From CAKOSP01 sp964369845 (GTDB taxonomy: Bacteria > Bacillota_I > Bacilli_A > RF39 > UBA660): a stretch of 64,000 nucleotides of DNA. Every line of letters begins with the position of its first letter. Within the stretch, counting starts at the first letter, position 1. A program made the position numbers and the translations under genes. This document shows positions 35,727-44,610 of the stretch, in pieces. The notes below the pieces were generated by a model, which was given only the letters and a program-made list of their open reading frames with translations, did no database searches and had not been told where the DNA came from. The stretch is from NCBI GenBank assembly GCA_964369845.1, contig CAYJFJ010000002.1, positions 1-64,000 of the forward strand, in the 5' to 3' direction.

Positions 35727-36098
35727 TTATTCACAACTTATAATTGTTTCTATTTTGTAATCCTTTTTCCCATATGGTGATGATGGATAAAATGTTGTAA
35801 TTGTATTTTCTTTATCACAACTATCTAATAAATTTAGCACTACTTCATCTTTACCAACATATTCCATTTCAAATAGTGTTTCTAAACTTAGCTTAATTCC
35901 TGTATCTTCATAGTTTTCTAAAAATGACTCATTACCTGATATTGACTCGTAATAATAATTTTCATAAAATGATTCACTCACCTCTATAAGTGTTTGTTCA
36001 TAATTTATTTTTTCTTCTTTTGAAACTAAAAACCATAGTGTTAAAATAGTAGAAACTATAACTAAAGTAATTATAAGCAATAAAATTTTTTTCTTCAT
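35727..36098 (-). CDS. Small membrane-anchored protein, unknown
   Basis: Not recognised. 123 residues: N-terminal membrane anchor (LLLIITLVIVSTILTLWFLV, 5-24) and an acidic, Tyr-rich extracytoplasmic part with two Cys (LLDSCDKEN and the penultimate residue) that may form a disulfide. It starts two bases after the hydrogenase stop, so it is co-transcribed with the hydrogenase, but a functional link is not evident. Confidence 0.72.
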   Translation of the reverse strand: MKKKILLLIITLVIVSTILTLWFLVSKEEKINYEQTLIEVSESFYENYYYESISGNESFLENYEDTGIKLSLETLFEMEYVGKDEVVLNLLDSCDKENTITTFYPSSPYGKKDYKIETIISCE

Positions 36099-36100
36099 AT

Positions 36101-37546
36101 TTATACTCTTTCTGTGTAACTAGTGTGCAATAATTCTTTTGCTATGTCACTTCCAGGTTTTTCTAAATAATTATCATAAATTTTTATAATATCTTCATTT
36201 AAATGTGAACATCTTATGCATGATGACTCATCTTTTTTATATAAAGAATTGATTCTTTTTTCTTTAACTTCTTTTTCATCACCTTGCACTTTAGGTTGTC
36301 CACCACCACCAATACATCCACCAAAACAGTTCATTATTTCTATAAAATGATATTTTGAAGTGTTATTTTTCACATCTTCTAAAATAGGAAGTGCACTAGA
36401 CATTTGATTTATTACAGCTATATTAAGAATTAAATCATCTATTTTAACACTTGCTTCTTTGACATTATCAAGACCTCTTACACTAGTAAATTCTAAATTT
36501 TCAAGTTCTTTATTTGTAAGCATATTATACGCAGTTCTTATAGCAGCTTCAGTTACTCCTCCACTTGCTCCAAATATCATCCCTGCTCCTGAACCTTCTT
36601 TAAATAAACTATCATAATCCATATCTTCTAGATTTAAAAAGTCAATGTCAGAGTTTTTTATAATACTAATTAATTCTCTTGTAGTTAAAACTAAATCTGT
36701 ACCCTTAATTTCTTCTCTTTTAATTTCATACTTTTTAGCTGTACATGGAGTTATTGCTACTGCATAAATATCATTTTCAGTTAGTGATACATTTGGTGCA
36801 AAATACTTTTTAATCATTAACCCTTGCATTCCTATCGGACTTTTACATGTTGAAATATTTTTTAATACTTCAGGATAATTATCTTCTGCATATTTAACCC
36901 ATGCTGGGCAACAACTGGTAAACATTGGCAAAGTCTTTTTCTCAGTTATTCTACTTATAAGTTCAGTAGCTTCTTCCATTATAGTTAAATCTGCTCCAAA
37001 TGTTGTATCAAGTACATAATCAAAACCGATTTTTCTTAAAGCTGCTACTAATTTTCCTTGGGCAAATGAACCTTTTTCTAAACCTAATTCATCTCCTATA
37101 GCTACTCTTACTGCTGGTGATGTAAAAGCTACTAACTTTTTACCACTTTTTTTCATTTCATTAAATTTTTCAATATCATTTTTAGGAGTTATTGCCCCTA
37201 CTGGACATACCCCAATACACTGACCACAATTAACGCAAGCTAATCCTTTTTTTATATCTTTAAGACCTTCTCGAGATTCACAAATATTTTTACACTGTCC
37301 ACAGTCTACACATAATTCATCATCTTTTTCAATTGCAATATTATCTTTACTTATTTCAATTGCGTTTTTAAATTTTGATTTTTCTTCAGTTTTCACTTTT
37401 TCTTTTTCTTCTTCAATTAGTTCGAAGCAATCACTTTTTTTTACCATACACCAAGGACAAACATAATCATCTGTTAAATCCTTATACAGTACACTTTCTT
37501 TTTCTTCATCATATATATATCCACATATATTACATTTATATTTCAT
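36101..37546 (-). CDS. Rubredoxin-[FeFe]-hydrogenase fusion
   Basis: 481 residues in order: rubredoxin domain (C5-x2-C8 and C30-x2-C33), two [4Fe-4S] sites (C79, C82, C85, C89; C104, C107, C110, C114), H-cluster domain with L1 TSCCPAW (210-216), L2 PCTAKKYE (267-274) and L3 EIMNCFGGCIGGGGQP, and a C-terminal small-subunit-like tail. All cluster ligands are present. Catalyses reversible proton reduction in the cytosol of a fermenting anaerobe. The rubredoxin at the N-terminus is the unusual part and suggests a specific one-electron partner, or a peroxide-related role. Confidence 0.93.
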   Translation of the reverse strand: MKYKCNICGYIYDEEKESVLYKDLTDDYVCPWCMVKKSDCFELIEEEKEKVKTEEKSKFKNAIEISKDNIAIEKDDELCVDCGQCKNICESREGLKDIKKGLACVNCGQCIGVCPVGAITPKNDIEKFNEMKKSGKKLVAFTSPAVRVAIGDELGLEKGSFAQGKLVAALRKIGFDYVLDTTFGADLTIMEEATELISRITEKKTLPMFTSCCPAWVKYAEDNYPEVLKNISTCKSPIGMQGLMIKKYFAPNVSLTENDIYAVAITPCTAKKYEIKREEIKGTDLVLTTRELISIIKNSDIDFLNLEDMDYDSLFKEGSGAGMIFGASGGVTEAAIRTAYNMLTNKELENLEFTSVRGLDNVKEASVKIDDLILNIAVINQMSSALPILEDVKNNTSKYHFIEIMNCFGGCIGGGGQPKVQGDEKEVKEKRINSLYKKDESSCIRCSHLNEDIIKIYDNYLEKPGSDIAKELLHTSYTERV

Positions 37547-37575
37547 TACTATCTTCTCTTTCTTTTTCTATTATA

Positions 37576-37606
37576 ACATAAAAAAAAATAATACTTTATA
37601 TTCTAG
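37576..37606 (-). terminator. Terminator after 37596..38267
   Basis: Minus strand AATACT-loop-AGTATT followed by nine T; overlaps the TAG stop of the helical-repeat gene. Confidence 0.8.
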
Positions 37607-38267
37607 TATTACTTTTGTTACTTGCTTCAATAAATAATTTAGCCGCTAAATCATTTTCTCCAAATTTATTTAAAGTATAATCGCAAATATCCATTACTTC
37701 TTCATAAAATCCTAATATAAGTAAACACTCTGCTTTTTGTAAAAGCAATATATAATCATCAGGATACTTATCACATATTTCAATTACTTTATTGTATTCT
37801 TTTATCTTTTTATAATAGTTACACATAACGTTGTTTATTTTTAAATTAAATTTATTTTTATTATAAAAACTCACCAAGACTTCTTCACTTAACTTATTTT
37901 CTAGTGTTAACATAGCATATATCTTAGTTAACTGAACTGCTATGCTTTCGCTATACCCTACTGTACTTTCTGCAACTTCCTTTGCTTCAATTAAGTTATT
38001 TAATTTTATTGATGCACCTATATACTGTGATCTTATAATTAAATCATTATCAATATACTTTTTTGATAACTTACATATTTCTTCATAACATCCTTTTGAA
38101 AATAAAAATCTATATAATCTAGATTGAATTTTATGATTTTCAGGATATGCATCACATACTTTTTTAGCGTTTAAATAATCATTTTTAAGAAGAATTTCCC
38201 TTACACCAGCATCTAAATTGATAAATGCAAATATTTTCTTATCTTCAATATTTTCGTTTTTTTTCAT
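37596..38267 (-). CDS. TPR-like helical repeat protein, paralogue of 32611..33279
   Basis: 223 residues, all helical, with TPR-like pairs (NVMCNYYKKIKEYNKVIEIC, then FYEEVMDICDYTLNKFGEND). Clearly homologous to the protein at 32611, most strongly in the last 90 residues. No signal or membrane segment. Located between the hydrogenase and the alkylation repair operon but with its own terminator. Function unknown. Confidence 0.77.
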   Translation of the reverse strand: MKKNENIEDKKIFAFINLDAGVREILLKNDYLNAKKVCDAYPENHKIQSRLYRFLFSKGCYEEICKLSKKYIDNDLIIRSQYIGASIKLNNLIEAKEVAESTVGYSESIAVQLTKIYAMLTLENKLSEEVLVSFYNKNKFNLKINNVMCNYYKKIKEYNKVIEICDKYPDDYILLLQKAECLLILGFYEEVMDICDYTLNKFGENDLAAKLFIEASNKSNTRI

Positions 38268-38337
38268 AATTTTACCCCACTTGCTAAATTATTATATGGG
38301 TTTATTCAAAGTTTTTCAAGATTTATTTGTTATTTTA

Positions 38338-39276
38338 CTAAAATAAGGACATTTGCTTAATTATTACACTTTTAGTATCACGGTTCGTAATAATTGCGTT
38401 TTTACTCACTTCACCAATTAATGTAGGGGATAATGGATTATGTTTTTTAACATTCTCTCTTGAACTTTCTTCACTTTGAAGTGCATAACAATAAGTACAT
38501 CCATTATCACAACAGTTGTAGGTTCCTATTTCTATACTTTCTACGCATCTACATTCTTCACGCTGATTTTTATCTATTTTAACATCTATTTTACTTTTTA
38601 ATATTTTTTCAATTAACTCTTTATCTATACATGCACTTTTTTTTATGTCATATTTTGATAAATCTACTGCCTCACTACAAGTAAATAATTCTATATTGTT
38701 TTCCTTTGCTATTTCAGAAAAAGATTTTGCAAGTTTTTCTATGTTGTTATAAGTTAATAAACTAGTAGGATTTTTACCCATTCGATAAGTTACATTTTTA
38801 TAATCATCTACAAAACTAATTATACACCTATTAGTATAATCCTTAAGTTTATTTGCCATAAATTTGAACATTTTTGTGTGATACTCAACTGTAAATTTAT
38901 CACTAATTATTATAGGGTCATACCTCCAAATAACTTTATCTACACCTAGTCTTTTGCTTAAATATATAAAAGAATTAAGTATATCTTTTTTACTTGGTAA
39001 GTTTTTTTCAATACTATTATCATATGGAGTTATAGTAAATTGAAAATAATAAATATATCCCATTTTATCTATTTCATCTAAATATTTTAAAAATGGTATT
39101 GGATTTTTAGTCCAAAAGACTATTATGTCAACAGACTCTTTTGTTAAAAGTGCCTTTGAATATCTGTTTTCATTATATGGATTTTGTATTAAAACATACC
39201 CTTCTTTTAATCTATTTATAAACCACTTTCCATAGTATGATGGAATATCTGTTCTGCGAGTTGCACTTATTATCAT
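38338..39276 (-). CDS. DUF1848 protein with radical-SAM-like Cys motif
   Basis: 312 residues of the DUF1848 family. N-terminal marks: SATRRTDIPSYYG, VFWTKNPIPF, YFQFTITPYDNSIEKNLP, VIWRYDPI. The C-terminus has a Cys-rich region: C-R-C, then CDNGCTYCYA, a C-x3-C-x2-C triad as in radical SAM enzymes but placed near the C-terminus rather than the N-terminus. Last gene of the alkD-adaA-ogt operon, overlapping ogt by four bases, so a DNA-repair or base-modification role is a reasonable guess. The reaction is unknown. Confidence 0.88.
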   Translation of the reverse strand: MIISATRRTDIPSYYGKWFINRLKEGYVLIQNPYNENRYSKALLTKESVDIIVFWTKNPIPFLKYLDEIDKMGYIYYFQFTITPYDNSIEKNLPSKKDILNSFIYLSKRLGVDKVIWRYDPIIISDKFTVEYHTKMFKFMANKLKDYTNRCIISFVDDYKNVTYRMGKNPTSLLTYNNIEKLAKSFSEIAKENNIELFTCSEAVDLSKYDIKKSACIDKELIEKILKSKIDVKIDKNQREECRCVESIEIGTYNCCDNGCTYCYALQSEESSRENVKKHNPLSPTLIGEVSKNAIITNRDTKSVIIKQMSLF

Positions 39277-39728
39277 TTATTGTTTTTTTCCATATCAAGT
39301 AAATATTTTTTCATTTCAAGTCCACCTGCATAACCTACTAACTTATTATTCGAACCTATTACTCTATGACAAGGAATGGTTATCATAATTGGATTTTTAT
39401 TATTTGCCATACCTACTGCTCTACTTGCTTTTTCATTTCCTATTTGAGTTGCTACCTCTTTATAAGTTCTAGTTTCACCATACGGTATTTCACATAAGGC
39501 TTTCCAAACCTTTTTTTGAAACGAAGTTCCTCTTAATTCGTACTTAAAACTAAAAATTTTTCTTTTACCATTTAAATATTCATTTATTTCTTTAAAAACT
39601 TCATCAGTAAATTTGTTTTTATTATTTTCATTTGTTAATTCATTTACTTTTTCTATACTTATTACTACCACATCTTCATATGTGATTTTAATAAAACCTA
39701 AATTAGAATTATAAACTGCATATTTCAC
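39273..39728 (-). CDS. ogt: Methylated-DNA-protein cysteine methyltransferase
   Basis: Suicide enzyme transferring methyl groups from O6-methylguanine to its own Cys. Active site PCHRVIG is present, with the HTH-like RAVGMANNKNP and GYAGGLEMKKYLL. Chosen start: GTG at 39728 with AAGGAG upstream, giving 151 residues (KYAVYNSNLGFIKI at the front). The longer frame to 39836 reads through adaA and has no family similarity. Overlaps adaA by 20 bases and DUF1848 by four. This is the AdaB half of a split Ada. Confidence 0.93.
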   Translation of the reverse strand: MKYAVYNSNLGFIKITYEDVVVISIEKVNELTNENNKNKFTDEVFKEINEYLNGKRKIFSFKYELRGTSFQKKVWKALCEIPYGETRTYKEVATQIGNEKASRAVGMANNKNPIMITIPCHRVIGSNNKLVGYAGGLEMKKYLLDMEKNNK

Positions 39729-40281
39729 TTTTTTTCTCCTTATTTTCTTTACGATAATTTGCTGGTGAAGTTTTAACTTCCCTTTTAAAAGTATTATAAA
39801 AAACTGATATACTTCCAAACCCTGATTCATATGCAACTTCCGTAATACTACTAGTAGTTTCTTTTAATAGCTTTTTTGCTTTTTTTAACTTCAAAATATT
39901 TATATACTGATTTAAAGTTATTTTATATTCTTCTTTAAACAACTGAGAAATTCTCTTTTGAGAAAGTCCTATTTTTTTTATTTCTTCCTTTAATTTCTCA
40001 TTATCAACATAATAATTATCTAGTTTACTTTTAAGTTTTACACAAATTTCTTTTGAAGGTGTATACTTTTCCAAATCACTTCTACATCTTTTGCATGGTC
40101 TATACCCTTTTTCCATAGCTTCTGTTATATTATCACAAAACTCCACATTTTCTTTTTTTGGTAACTTCGATTTACACGAGGGTCTGCAAAAGATTTTAGT
40201 TGATTTAACAGCATAATATAAAACTAAATCATAGCGTTCATCATTATTTTTGATAATCTCATATTTTCTCTCAAAATTCAT
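39709..40281 (-). CDS. adaA: AdaA-like methylphosphotriester methyltransferase/AraC activator
   Basis: 190 residues. Ada zinc domain with FCRPSC (C32, C36) and PCKRC (C63, C66); C32 is the expected acceptor of methyl groups from DNA phosphotriesters, which turns the protein into an activator. The C-terminal AraC-type double HTH has ITEVAYESGFGSISVFYNTF and FKREVKTSPANYR. As in Bacillus AdaA, it should sense alkylation damage and induce its own operon. Overlaps alkD by 11 bases and ogt by 20. Confidence 0.94.
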   Translation of the reverse strand: MNFERKYEIIKNNDERYDLVLYYAVKSTKIFCRPSCKSKLPKKENVEFCDNITEAMEKGYRPCKRCRSDLEKYTPSKEICVKLKSKLDNYYVDNEKLKEEIKKIGLSQKRISQLFKEEYKITLNQYINILKLKKAKKLLKETTSSITEVAYESGFGSISVFYNTFKREVKTSPANYRKENKEKKSEICSL

Positions 40282-40981
40282 TTTTCTTTTTCTTTCTTTT
40301 TAGTTTATTAAGTTTTTCTTTTGCTTCTTTATCGACTCTAAAAGATTCTCTTATTTTTTGTATAGTTTTATTAAATGTTTCATCATCTAAATTATTTTCT
40401 AATAAATACTCATGAGTTTTTTCTGGAAACTTAACATAACATATAGATAAACACCAAGCTACTGCCATTTTTACGTAATATTCTTCATTAGTAATGATAT
40501 CACATACAGCTAATATATTATCAATATATTCTTCTTCAATAAAATGAAATAACATTAATACTACTGCAAATCTAATCTCGTATACTTCTTCTGACGAATA
40601 GTATTTTTCTAAGAAACTCCATACCTTTTCTTTATTTTTTCTTACAATTTTAAGTTCAGAACAAAAACTATCACATATTGACCAGTTATTAATCTTAGGA
40701 ATAAATAACTCTACTTCTTTTAAAACATCTTCTATCTCACCTTTTATATTTCCTATCATTAGACCTTTTAACATAGTTTCTTCAAAGTAAATATCTTCTG
40801 CTTTTTCTAAATATTCAACTTCTTTGTTTTTGATTAATCTTTGTGCTATTTTTCTTATTATCGGAACTCTTACACCAAGTAAATTGTTTACTCCAGGTAT
40901 TAAAGATGATGAAAACTTTTGATATTTTTCTTCTTTAAGCAAAATTAATTCATTTCTTATTTCTTCTTCTTTTTGGTACAT
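40271..40981 (-). CDS. alkD: DNA alkylation repair protein, AlkD-like
   Basis: HEAT-like-repeat DNA glycosylase of the AlkC/AlkD superfamily, 236 residues: LLGVRVPIIRKIAQRL, then NWSICDSFCSELK, and KMAVAWCLSICYVKFPEKT. AlkD-type enzymes remove 3- and 7-methylpurines without base flipping. First gene of the operon; overlaps adaA by 11 bases. Basic C-terminus (KLKRKKKKNEF). Confidence 0.92.
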   Translation of the reverse strand: MYQKEEEIRNELILLKEEKYQKFSSSLIPGVNNLLGVRVPIIRKIAQRLIKNKEVEYLEKAEDIYFEETMLKGLMIGNIKGEIEDVLKEVELFIPKINNWSICDSFCSELKIVRKNKEKVWSFLEKYYSSEEVYEIRFAVVLMLFHFIEEEYIDNILAVCDIITNEEYYVKMAVAWCLSICYVKFPEKTHEYLLENNLDDETFNKTIQKIRESFRVDKEAKEKLNKLKRKKKKNEF

Positions 40982-41045
40982 ACTTCCACCTAAATTATAT
41001 TATACAATATTATTTAGTAATTTTCTTCCTAAATTTTCTCATTTA

Positions 41046-41085
41046 ATTTATATAAAAAGAATTATTAATTCCTTAATAATTCTTA
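41046..41085 (-). terminator. Terminator after 41083..41967
   Basis: Minus strand AAGAATTATTAAGG-AATTAATAATTCTT followed by TTTATAT; long AT-rich stem. Confidence 0.75.
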
Positions 41086-41967
41086 GTCAATTAATACAAA
41101 ATCTACTATCACTGGAAAATGATCGCTTACTGGTTTATTTAAATACATATAACTAGGGTCCACTCTGTAGTTATATACTTTGAAATCATTTTTACTAACA
41201 AAAATATAATCTATAGTTATAAAATGTAACAGTTTATTATTTGAATTATAATTTATAGTTCCATATTTCATACTGCTGTGTGCTATCTTTTTAGTATCAC
41301 TCATATGCTTTGTGAATTTACTATAGTCTAAAAAGAAACTTGGAACATTCATGTCTCCTGTTAATATATATGGATTTTCTAGCTTTGACAAGCTTTCATT
41401 TATTAATTTAATTGATTCATCTACTGCTATACTTCCTTCGTGATCTAAATGTGTATTATTTACGGTAAATATTTCGCCTGTCTCTTTATTTTTCAAAGTA
41501 GCACTTGTCATAATTCTATAAGTTGAAGCATCCCATCCTATCGATACTTTTCCTGGCGTTTCTGAAAGCCAAATTGTATCAGTATCAATCACTTCGAACT
41601 TGTCAGTTAAATAAAATATAGGTGCGTATTCACCTTCAGTAATTCCATCTTCTCTTCCTACTCCTACAAAACTATAATCCTCAAGTAAAACTGGTAAACC
41701 ATCATAGTTATTCATCCAACCATAATTAGCTTCTTGAATAGTTATTATATCAGCTTCATAACTTAGTAATTGTTCCGTGATTAATTCTTTTCTTCCAGCA
41801 AATTCATCCATCCAATCTTCAGCATATTTTATGTTATAGTTAACTATTCTATAAACATCATCTTCTTTTTTAGGAATACTTTTTATATTCCAAGAAAAGA
41901 AATAGATCATAAGCAAAATTATTATTGATAGTAAAATTATTAAAGTTATTAAAATCTTTTTTTTCAT
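41083..41967 (-). CDS. Membrane-anchored endonuclease/exonuclease/phosphatase family protein
   Basis: 294 residues from the ATG at 41967, which has GAAAGG seven bases upstream; the extension to 42024 is inside the neighbouring Nudix gene. N-terminal membrane anchor (LITLIILLSIIILLMIYFFS), then an EEP fold: YNIKYAED, IQEAN, NNTHLDHEG, TGDMNVP, ISFDYIFVS-like (ITIDYIFVS) and SDHFPV. Catalytic Glu, Asp and His are all present. Faces outside the membrane; substrate (DNA, lipid or phosphoester) unknown. Confidence 0.88.
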   Translation of the reverse strand: MKKKILITLIILLSIIILLMIYFFSWNIKSIPKKEDDVYRIVNYNIKYAEDWMDEFAGRKELITEQLLSYEADIITIQEANYGWMNNYDGLPVLLEDYSFVGVGREDGITEGEYAPIFYLTDKFEVIDTDTIWLSETPGKVSIGWDASTYRIMTSATLKNKETGEIFTVNNTHLDHEGSIAVDESIKLINESLSKLENPYILTGDMNVPSFFLDYSKFTKHMSDTKKIAHSSMKYGTINYNSNNKLLHFITIDYIFVSKNDFKVYNYRVDPSYMYLNKPVSDHFPVIVDFVLID

Positions 41968-41980
41968 ATCATGCCTTTCA

Positions 41981-42415
41981 TTATTTACTTTTTTTATCTG
42001 TTTCATTAATATTTTTAACTTCACTAACTTTTTCTATGAATTTTTTGTGAGTATCATAATAAGTCATATTAAGAGGTAATTCATCAAATAGCTCTACTTT
42101 GTCCATTTCATGAACCAGTTTTTTTGTCCCAAGTTCTAAAACATCTACATAGCAGATCAATCCATAAGTTGATATTTTATAATAACAAATTTTTTCGATG
42201 TTAGCTTTTGTTATACCCGTTTCTTCTAAAAGTTCTCTTTTAGCAGCTGCTAAATAATCTTCACCTTCTTCAATATGTCCTCCCGGAATTTCCCAAGTTC
42301 CTTTTTCACCATGTCTGCATAAAACCCATTTGTTTTTATATCTACATACTAAAATAACTCTTGTAAGGTCACAATCAAGTTTGTGGCTTAGTTCATATAA
42401 ATTTACTGGCAACAT
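41981..42415 (-). CDS. Nudix hydrolase
   Basis: 144-residue Nudix protein with the complete box GGHIEEGEDYLAAAKRELLE, ending ETGI (residues about 45-67). The remainder (VILVCRYKNKWVLCRHGEKG) is close to the MutT/8-oxo-dGTP group. Overlaps the GrpB-GNAT gene by 13 bases. Cytosolic. Confidence 0.9.
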   Translation of the reverse strand: MLPVNLYELSHKLDCDLTRVILVCRYKNKWVLCRHGEKGTWEIPGGHIEEGEDYLAAAKRELLEETGITKANIEKICYYKISTYGLICYVDVLELGTKKLVHEMDKVELFDELPLNMTYYDTHKKFIEKVSEVKNINETDKKSK

Positions 42416-43422
42416 TTTAACTCCTTTACATATAAGTTTCTTTTTCCCCTTTTAAATTCAACTTGCTTTATGAATTTGTATTCATTTTTAAGAAAATTCT
42501 TAATACTGTATTCATTTTCAGGGTACACTGTAGTAAGTAAATATTTTTTACCTAAACTATTGCAGTACTTTTCCAATTTCAGTAACATTTTATTTTGATA
42601 TCCACTTCCTATATATTTCGGACTAACCATTATAGGACCACAACCAGCAACTAAAGTATAATCATAATTTAACTTGAATTTATCAACTGTTTTTTGGCTA
42701 GACTCCATATACATTACTGAGCAAACTAATTCATTTTCATTGAAGTAATTAAATAACTTACCTCCACTTTTTAAGACTTCTTCTAACTTTTCAACATCAA
42801 AGTCCCCTAGCCACTGCGAATTTTTCATATTTTGTTTTATATTATTATAATAATCAATATAGTCTTCATTAGTTATTTCTTTTAATTCAAATTTTTCAAA
42901 AGCATCATTTTCTTTTAAAGCTTTTGTTATATTTTCTTTTATGAAATCATTTTTTGATTTTGTATACATAACTCTATCATTTGAATATTTTTCTGCTAAT
43001 TTTTCTTTCAACGTTTGATATTCTTCTAATGCATTTTTATTAGATTTTAAATAATCTCTAAACAAAATACTTTCTTGATATCTACTACCATTTAACTCCA
43101 TTAAATGGATCAATACTGATGTGTAATTTTCATTACCTTTTACAATTAATATTTCATCCATCTCTAAACTATTTCTAACTTCATATTCTTTTTTATCAAA
43201 CAATTTTTTATAGTATTCAAAATCTTTAAATTTACTTACTCCAATAGCAATATCTATAATAGGTTTTGCTTTTAAACCTTTCACTGATGTAGAACCAATG
43301 TGTTCTACTATGATATTATTACCTTTGAAAATTTTTAATAATTTTTCTTTTTCATCTTCATATTCTTTAACAAATTTTTCATAATTATTTTCTAATTTTA
43401 CTGTACCTTTAATTAATCCCAT
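42403..43422 (-). CDS. GrpB-GNAT fusion protein
   Basis: 339 residues with two domains. The N-terminal GrpB-like part (about 1-165) has IVEHIGSTSVKGLKAKPIID, the nucleotidyltransferase-like signature (HIGS-x-S, PIIDI). The C-terminal part (about 185-335) is a GNAT acetyltransferase with the pyrophosphate-binding MVSPKYIGSGYQNKMLL loop and a final beta strand. GrpB was linked to glutamate or CoA related metabolism, but the combined role is unknown. Overlaps the Nudix gene. The two halves may act on the same small molecule. Confidence 0.85.
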   Translation of the reverse strand: MGLIKGTVKLENNYEKFVKEYEDEKEKLLKIFKGNNIIVEHIGSTSVKGLKAKPIIDIAIGVSKFKDFEYYKKLFDKKEYEVRNSLEMDEILIVKGNENYTSVLIHLMELNGSRYQESILFRDYLKSNKNALEEYQTLKEKLAEKYSNDRVMYTKSKNDFIKENITKALKENDAFEKFELKEITNEDYIDYYNNIKQNMKNSQWLGDFDVEKLEEVLKSGGKLFNYFNENELVCSVMYMESSQKTVDKFKLNYDYTLVAGCGPIMVSPKYIGSGYQNKMLLKLEKYCNSLGKKYLLTTVYPENEYSIKNFLKNEYKFIKQVEFKRGKRNLYVKELKCCQ

Positions 43423-43458
43423 ATTACACCTCTTTAAATATTTTTACAAATTAGTTAT

Positions 43459-44577
43459 TTAACAATCTTTTTTTCTTTCTCGAAAAAATTCACTATCTTC
43501 TACCAGTCTACATGATGCTAGCAAATCTGCAATGCTCATTATTTGCATATCATCTCCTAAACATTCATCTTCTTCATATCTATTTGGTTTTTCTGAATTC
43601 TTATGAACATAAATACCACCCATTATCTCGCCAGTAAATTCTTTAACAGTCTCAGCAAAACTTCCTGATGCTTGAAAATATTTTGAAGATGACGATTTTA
43701 TTTTTTCATCTTTTGAAAGACTGCCTTTCATATACTCTTTATTTTGAGGTAATTTATATAAATCTTTATGCATTAAATTAGAATTATCTAAATCTATTAT
43801 TGAATTATATAAATACATACCACTAGAGCATATACTATTAAATTCTATAACATCTACTATTTGTACACCATTTTTTTCGTAAACCATTAAATCCACAACA
43901 TAAGAACTAGGAAAGTCAGTTTCTTCAAGTCTTTTTACTACTTCCTCTAGTTTACCTTTTATTCTTTCATCAATCTTATGAACAATATCATCTGTTATTC
44001 TAGATATGTTTCTAGCTTGATTATCTATAACTACACATCTATACTCTAACTTTCCTAATTCATCTTCCATAATATTTACTTTTTCAGACAAAATAAATTC
44101 CTCACTTGAATGTCTTTCTAAAGCTTTAACTAATATCGACTTTTTATTTTTAAAATAATCTACTTTGCAGAATGCATTGTAATTTTTCTCTTTTGTTTTA
44201 ATGAAAAACTCTTCGCCGAATAACTCTTTTATTTTTGCATTTCCTTCTTCACTAAGAATATCTGACCCTACAAACTCTTTTGTATTTCTTAATGTTTTAA
44301 ACCACTTAGTCCATGAGTGGATTTTTTCATCATCTTCAGTAGTAACAAAACTTCTTATTCCTAATTTATTTGCTACTTCTCTTATTTTTTTTACTTGCAT
44401 CATTCCACTTATAGGGCAAATTACTTTACCAGTTAAATCCATAGGATTACCTGATAAATCACAAAATATTTCTTTGTCACTATTAAATACACAAATTTTA
44501 TTATTATCAATAGCTTTAATATATTCTTCATTAAAAACTCTTTTTTTTAACAAATCATCGTATAAACATATAAACAT
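43459..44577 (-). CDS. ATP-grasp (R2K-like) protein
   Basis: 372 residues. The middle and C-terminal parts have ATP-grasp marks of the R2K clade: FFIKTKEKN (Lys), EYRCVVIDNQARNIS (Arg-rich strand) and VVDVIEFNSICSSGMY (metal-binding Asp/Glu-Asn). R2K members ligate amino acids or modify peptides and often occur in phage or biosynthetic loci. Preceded by AGAGAG. Co-directional with HAD and GDPD genes; the natural substrate is unknown. Confidence 0.8.
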   Translation of the reverse strand: MFICLYDDLLKKRVFNEEYIKAIDNNKICVFNSDKEIFCDLSGNPMDLTGKVICPISGMMQVKKIREVANKLGIRSFVTTEDDEKIHSWTKWFKTLRNTKEFVGSDILSEEGNAKIKELFGEEFFIKTKEKNYNAFCKVDYFKNKKSILVKALERHSSEEFILSEKVNIMEDELGKLEYRCVVIDNQARNISRITDDIVHKIDERIKGKLEEVVKRLEETDFPSSYVVDLMVYEKNGVQIVDVIEFNSICSSGMYLYNSIIDLDNSNLMHKDLYKLPQNKEYMKGSLSKDEKIKSSSSKYFQASGSFAETVKEFTGEIMGGIYVHKNSEKPNRYEEDECLGDDMQIMSIADLLASCRLVEDSEFFRERKKDC

Positions 44578-44610
44578 ATATAACTCTCTTTCTTATAACG
44601 CATTTCAAAT

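Noticed and set aside
39729..39836. Ogt starting in the middle of adaA
   Set aside because: Wrong-frame text of adaA; GTG at 39728 has its own AAGGAG.
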